A stretch of DNA of 64,000 nucleotides from JAAUTT01 sp038213375 (GTDB lineage: Bacteria; Bacteroidota; Bacteroidia; Bacteroidales; JAAUTT01). The stretch lies in NCBI GenBank assembly GCA_038213375.1, contig JBBQTB010000001.1, forward strand, positions 124,001-188,000, given 5' to 3'. A program made the position numbers and the translations under genes. Below are positions 60,601 to 64,000 of this stretch, one piece after another; positions within the stretch are counted from its first letter, which is position 1, and each line of letters opens with the position of its first letter. Under the pieces are notes generated by a model, which was given only the letters and a program-made list of their open reading frames with translations, did not search any database and was not told the origin of the DNA.

Positions 60601-63222
60601 AATGATATTGCTGTACTCTACAACAATGGCAAATACTTGAAAATGGACAGCATAAATTTCAAAAAAAATATCGTTGCTGTTATCGATCTTAACCATTCCT
60701 CATTGAATCCTATAGATTCTCTCTCGAAAAGTTGGTTGTTAAGTCACTCTATGAAATATCCTGACGATTGTTATCCATTACCGATCGAAGCCAAATATCC
60801 AGCCAACAAATACTTTTTTTCGCAAGGTTTAGCCGGAAATGTGAAAGGTGTAGTTTATGACGAAAATCATGAACCACTGCCTGGTGTGAACATTGTTGTT
60901 GAAGGCACAACCATGGGTGCCGTGTCTGATTTAGATGGTAAGTTTTCGCTGGATATTTATACTCCAACAGCGACATTGGTATTTAGCTTTGTTGGATATT
61001 TGCCTGAAAAAGTGGAAGTAACGAGAGGTTCGGAGGTGATTATGAAGTTAACTCCCGATGTTCAAAAACTCGAAGAGGTCGTTGTTGTTGGCTACGGAAC
61101 AATGTCTAAAAGTGATTTGACTGGTTCTGTAGCCGGCATGGCGGCTGTGGATACAGCTCCCGAAGACAAACCCGAAGCCGAACAAAACAATCAAGACGAT
61201 AAAATTATCCGCGAAGCCGAACAACACCTTTACCAGGAACTATTGACGCTGAATAGTATCCGTTCCAATTTCTCCGATGTGGGTTTTTGGGAACCACGCT
61301 TGTTCACCGATAAACGGGGCGAATCTAAATTCAAGGTAACCTTTCCCGATGACATTACCCGGTGGGATGCCCTTGTATATGCCATGAACAGCAAAATACA
61401 AACCGGCACTCTGCGCAAAAGTATCAGATCCTATAAACCGTTGATGGCTGAATTGAAAGTCCCTCAATTTCTTACCCGTGGCGACACCTCCTATTTTCTT
61501 GGGAAAGTGCTTAACTATACTTCCGATAGCAGTATTGTTGGAAAAGTAAAATGGAGTGGGGCTAAAACCGGTTTCGAAAAGAACATCCAATTTGCTAACT
61601 TTCATTCCGACAAGTTACAAGTTAACGTAAATAGTACCGATTCAATTAAAACCCGTTACGAATTTACCAGTACCGATGGCTATTTTGATGGCGAAGAACG
61701 CACCGTTCCTGTGGTAGAGCAGGGGATTATCCGGGCAGATGGCTCTTTATCCATTTTAAAGAACGGTGATGACAAATACGTAAAAGCATCAGACAATGAG
61801 ACCGTAACTGTTCAGATTATGGATAACCAAATCCAGATTTATGGCGAGGAGGTAAGTTATCTCCTAAACTACAGATATGCCTGCAACGAACAATTGGCTT
61901 CGAAGTTGGTAGGTTTAGTAACTAACAAATTGTTAATGCAATACGAAGGGAAACCATTTAAATACGATAAGGATGTTAACAAAATCATTTCACGACTACT
62001 AAAAAATCAGAACCAGGAATTTTTATGGTCGTGGTGGGATATATCGCCCAATAGCTGTTATTGGATGTCGGCCCATATTCTCCGTTCATTAAAATGTGCA
62101 AAAGATGCCGGGTATAGGGTTGATCTTGATATAGATAACATTGCAAGAAAAGCACAGTATAAGTTTAATTTCTTTAATCAATATTCGATTGAGGATATTG
62201 ATTTGTTGCACTCTTTGGCAGGATGGCATGCCGGTTTGGATTATCGTAAATGCATTCACGTGCTTGACTCCATGCTTTGTGCAAAGGAATACCCTATGGA
62301 TTCCAAGGCCATAAATTATTACAGCAAATATTCTCATCTAAAAGAAAAGTTCCTTCTTCAGGAGATAAAACAAATGGTTGGATTTCCATATCAGCCAGAT
62401 ACATTATTAAAATATAAAAAAGAAGGCATTTTGGGTGAAGTATATTTCTCTGATAATAAGCCAACAAGTTATTGGTACGACGATAACATGGCTGCAAATG
62501 TAATCGCTTACCGTATCCTAAAAAAAGATTCCTTGCTTAAACATATGCTCGTAAACATGCAATTGTACTTTCTATCAACGCGAAGAAATGGGGCATGGAA
62601 TACCTATCAATCGTCCAATATCCTTATGAGCGTTCTCCCCGATCTTCTTGCGGAAGGCTTTTCAAAAGGCCATACAGCAAGTGTTATTGTGCAGGGTAAA
62701 GAGAATGCGACAATAACTAAATTCCCTTACCACATCGAATTAAACCCGGATGAAGAACTGAAAGTACATAAACAATCTGGCTTGCCACTTTATTACATGC
62801 AATATGTAAATGAAAGGGTTACTCGGGCAAAAACTGGTGTGGATGGTTTTGAAATTAAAACTTACTTTAACAATGGAGGGTTGTTGCTTGAGGCAGGCAA
62901 ACCAGTATCACTAACGGTAACAGTAACAGTTAAAAAAGATGCCGCTTTCGAAAACGTGATGATTGAGGTGCCAATACCCGGGGCATGCAGTTATGCAGAT
63001 AAGCGCCAGCCATATTGTGGGGTAGAAACTCACCGTGAATATTTTAAAGAGCGTACTTTAATTTTCTGTGAGAATATGAAAACTGGGAATTACGAATTTA
63101 ATATTCAATTGCTCCCTAGGTTTACCGGTAAATACTTGATGAACCCGGCGCAAGTATCGCTAATGTATGTACCAGTTGTAAATGCAAATACAAACATAAA
63201 ACAAGTGGAGGTAAAGGATTAG
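57688..63222 (+). CDS. alpha-2-macroglobulin family protein with inserted CarboxypepD_reg/SusC-like segment
   Basis: 1844 residues with signal peptide ending SFAQ. Residues 30-1040 hold MG-type beta-sandwich domains (for example YMITDKNKYKPNDRVRFKSY near 195-215). Residues 1051-1125 are a CarboxypepD_reg domain (GNVKGVVYDENHEPLPGVNI, GTTMGAVSDLDGKFSL, VFSFVGYLPEKVEV), followed by EEVVVVGYGT and SDLTGSVAG, the start of a SusC-type plug, and a charged linker (1140-1170). Residues 1180-1840 are the A2M core: FTDKRGESKFKVTFPDDITR, WDALVYAMN, and the thioester-type motif CNEQ at Cys1399. Bacterial A2Ms trap or inhibit proteases at the surface or periplasm. The plug-derived segment inside an A2M is unusual. 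Confidence 0.88.
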   Translation: MNKILLIILAITIFQISTVISFAQDIQWNSAPKKGFVFEISNKEAQKLLTCTKPDTIVNKLLHNLIDTFDVDKGWVNRPAKGHFILAKIVENKLYCDYTCVFPYQVFLLKEYDALALQVVDLKGNVRDDAKVKFKFKRLRIDPESKTYRLENDWFNGNSRTATIELDGFRSFFNILKHEIPSWHDNYNNDNGPDFYSYMITDKNKYKPNDRVRFKSYALSQFKLPLHKDLEVWLTDYRKNIKVGKITPYRPGGYASEFQLHDSLKLSLDKNYYLQLREKNGRIVAACSFKYEDYELFGNKLEIQLAKSSQFYPEKNELTITATDVNGLKLKDAKASILVKTQAIHESFQPLVILPDTLLYSQIDLDPINPTHLDIPSALFQKTNTSYQVFVTVLNSENERMERNDMATHFYSQYELSTHFSNDSICFDLLKNGGQMQNVPIKLWHSGELEPIEIHLPYKEKLNPALSYFRLENELVSKQISISHLSPYLDVVGGIQKDSFNIRLQNAQKLDVSWYIYQGSNLLKKGFGKELDYKSFIEDRTTTFYVEFLYSFGGEDHIKRTQYEFKEEFLDVSLNMPDKVYPGQQVDATILVRDQLGQPVRGVDLTALAITGKLNYHLPDLPYYGRSSAPRSIKAHYSKEALNKRTAILNLDYRKWEKTARLDTMTYYRFTYPKSGFFKYFVFIADSTQFAPFIMQNGTAKKIYAIEVDHHPVYFSWVDQPKEYSFYISPGKKHEISLRLFDQEILLDSISFKAGKKTILSCNFDNLPQGTKIYNLGHKFTQTETNRYYEYVASFKIGLGSGYVEAVNEFTPLFINKNSPYSGKGYIIAGPVSPGMNTYSESWGLKTNYKHTGGYRYTFEDNIVYKQDETNLLPKHLEDNFSSPLSVINAKAMNKKRFLEKKPELEYKWNARTIDIVNSHSRIKFLLPFEKESSGIAAIIFQDVKTKKSTAPCYNKLNEYRSDLYYIPSGTNDIAVLYNNGKYLKMDSINFKKNIVAVIDLNHSSLNPIDSLSKSWLLSHSMKYPDDCYPLPIEAKYPANKYFFSQGLAGNVKGVVYDENHEPLPGVNIVVEGTTMGAVSDLDGKFSLDIYTPTATLVFSFVGYLPEKVEVTRGSEVIMKLTPDVQKLEEVVVVGYGTMSKSDLTGSVAGMAAVDTAPEDKPEAEQNNQDDKIIREAEQHLYQELLTLNSIRSNFSDVGFWEPRLFTDKRGESKFKVTFPDDITRWDALVYAMNSKIQTGTLRKSIRSYKPLMAELKVPQFLTRGDTSYFLGKVLNYTSDSSIVGKVKWSGAKTGFEKNIQFANFHSDKLQVNVNSTDSIKTRYEFTSTDGYFDGEERTVPVVEQGIIRADGSLSILKNGDDKYVKASDNETVTVQIMDNQIQIYGEEVSYLLNYRYACNEQLASKLVGLVTNKLLMQYEGKPFKYDKDVNKIISRLLKNQNQEFLWSWWDISPNSCYWMSAHILRSLKCAKDAGYRVDLDIDNIARKAQYKFNFFNQYSIEDIDLLHSLAGWHAGLDYRKCIHVLDSMLCAKEYPMDSKAINYYSKYSHLKEKFLLQEIKQMVGFPYQPDTLLKYKKEGILGEVYFSDNKPTSYWYDDNMAANVIAYRILKKDSLLKHMLVNMQLYFLSTRRNGAWNTYQSSNILMSVLPDLLAEGFSKGHTASVIVQGKENATITKFPYHIELNPDEELKVHKQSGLPLYYMQYVNERVTRAKTGVDGFEIKTYFNNGGLLLEAGKPVSLTVTVTVKKDAAFENVMIEVPIPGACSYADKRQPYCGVETHREYFKERTLIFCENMKTGNYEFNIQLLPRFTGKYLMNPAQVSLMYVPVVNANTNIKQVEVKD

Positions 63223-63361
63223 TAATGGTTTTGATCTTCATAGAGAAGCTTTGATTGTTTCAGCATTGTTTAGTAACGCGACAGTTTTCAGTTTACATGA
63301 TCAAATGTTTATCCGACATATTACCAAATTTCCGGATTAGGTAAATCAAAAGATATTCAAT

Positions 63362-63369
63362 TATCTTTG
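63362..63369 (+). promoter_or_regulatory. -7 element of the DEAD-box helicase gene
   Basis: TATCTTTG matches TAnnTTTG exactly, 25 bp before the TTG start. No clear -33 TTTG is present. Confidence 0.5.
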
Positions 63370-63394
63370 CACCCAATTTATTAATAAAACATAT

Positions 63395-64000
63395 TTGAAA
63401 ACGTTCTCAGAATTAGGAATTTCCGATGATTTTATAAAAGCGCTTAAAGAAATTAATATTATTAAGCCCACCGAAATTCAAAGTAAAGCAATTCCCTTTT
63501 TAATTGAAAAAGGAACCGATTTTATTGGTCAGGCACAGACAGGTACAGGCAAAACTGCTGCTTTCGGACTTCCATTATTACAAGCAATAAATCCGGAAAA
63601 TGATAAAATACAGGCCTTAATATTGACTCCAACCCGCGAGTTGGGTCAACAAATAGCAAAACAATTATTTCGTTTTACAAAATTTGCCCCAAAAAAGATA
63701 TTTATCGAATCGGTTTATGGTGGAGCTCATATTGAGGAACAAATTAAGGCATTAAAACGGCCTACTCATATTGTGGTTGCGACACCTGGCCGGTTGATTG
63801 ATCTTTTGGAGCGAAAAGCACTAACGATTAGCTTTGTTAAAACAATTGTATTGGATGAGGCCGATGAAATGCTGAGCATGGGGTTTAAAGCCGAATTGGA
63901 TTGCATTTTGAAACAGACAGCCGGTAAACGGCAAACTTGGCTATTTTCAGCCACCATGCCACAGGAAATAAAAGCCATTATCAAAACGTACATGTCTCCA
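63395..64000 (+). CDS. DEAD-box RNA helicase, partial (3' end outside window)
   Basis: 202 codons visible from a TTG start at 63395 to the window edge without a stop. Motifs in order: Q motif KPTEIQSKAIP, motif I AQTGTGKTA, Ia PTRELGQQ, Ib TPGRLIDL, II VLDEADEML and III SATMP. This is the first RecA-like domain of a DbpA/DeaD/CsdA-type helicase. Such helicases unwind RNA in ribosome assembly and cold adaptation; with the DUF3494 proteins, a cold-shock role would fit, but that is inference. The TTG start is assigned because it opens the family N-terminus (LKTFSELGISDDF). Confidence 0.9.
   Translation, partial: MKTFSELGISDDFIKALKEINIIKPTEIQSKAIPFLIEKGTDFIGQAQTGTGKTAAFGLPLLQAINPENDKIQALILTPTRELGQQIAKQLFRFTKFAPKKIFIESVYGGAHIEEQIKALKRPTHIVVATPGRLIDLLERKALTISFVKTIVLDEADEMLSMGFKAELDCILKQTAGKRQTWLFSATMPQEIKAIIKTYMSP

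Overview
The window comes from the chromosome of a low-GC Bacteroidota bacterium. The signs are a PorP/SprF protein paired with a giant PKD protein that carries a CHU_C (type IX secretion) tail, Bacteroidota-type -7 boxes (TAnnTTTG), DUF3494 ice-binding-like lipoproteins, a CarboxypepD_reg/SusC-like segment inside an alpha-2-macroglobulin, and many small stress proteins typical of the phylum. Genus and species cannot be read from the sequence alone.

Layout. 1-7.8 kb holds the edge of a YdcF-type gene, a secreted protein of unknown function, an overlapping four-gene operon (beta-barrel, YidD, two paralogous secreted/membrane proteins), RmuC and a tiny lipoprotein. 7.8-20.3 kb, mostly on the minus strand, holds PorP/SprF with its 1930-residue CHU_C partner, a DPP-IV-like peptidase, a RelE/ParE toxin relic, a GH105 hydrolase, DUF551, a small unknown protein and tRNA-Leu(GAG). 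20.6-54 kb is a long plus-strand stress and envelope island: three CsbD-like proteins, a cupin, YtxH, single-TM small proteins, a holin-like membrane protein, an AI-2E exporter, GH130 with a two-domain GT4, four DUF3494 lipoproteins in a duplicated array, an MlaE-MlaF-MlaD lipid transport set, a BamA-like barrel, BrkB, YunG, twin OmpA lipoproteins, twin two-TM proteins, an AraC-type regulator, a lone receiver domain, alpha-glucan phosphorylase, L-lactate dehydrogenase, and a PIG-L/GT4/glycosidase trio. 54-64 kb holds DUF3127, ABC-F, acyl-ACP thioesterase, the alpha-2-macroglobulin fusion and the start of a DEAD-box helicase.

The most notable signal is a 37-bp element present twelve times between 20.6 and 53.8 kb, always in the same orientation and always 24-26 bp upstream of a TTTG-like -7 box. 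It contains two ATGTAAC-like direct repeats exactly 21 bp apart. It precedes CsbD-like, ice-binding-like, YunG, two-TM and AraC genes. I read it as the operator of an undescribed stress regulon. The AraC-type protein with a heavy-metal-associated-like N-terminal domain, encoded directly behind one copy, is the best local candidate regulator. Relics (a lipoprotein tail, a truncated CsbD start behind an intact operator, a frameshifted ice-binding gene, a broken AraC copy) show that the island has grown and decayed by duplication.
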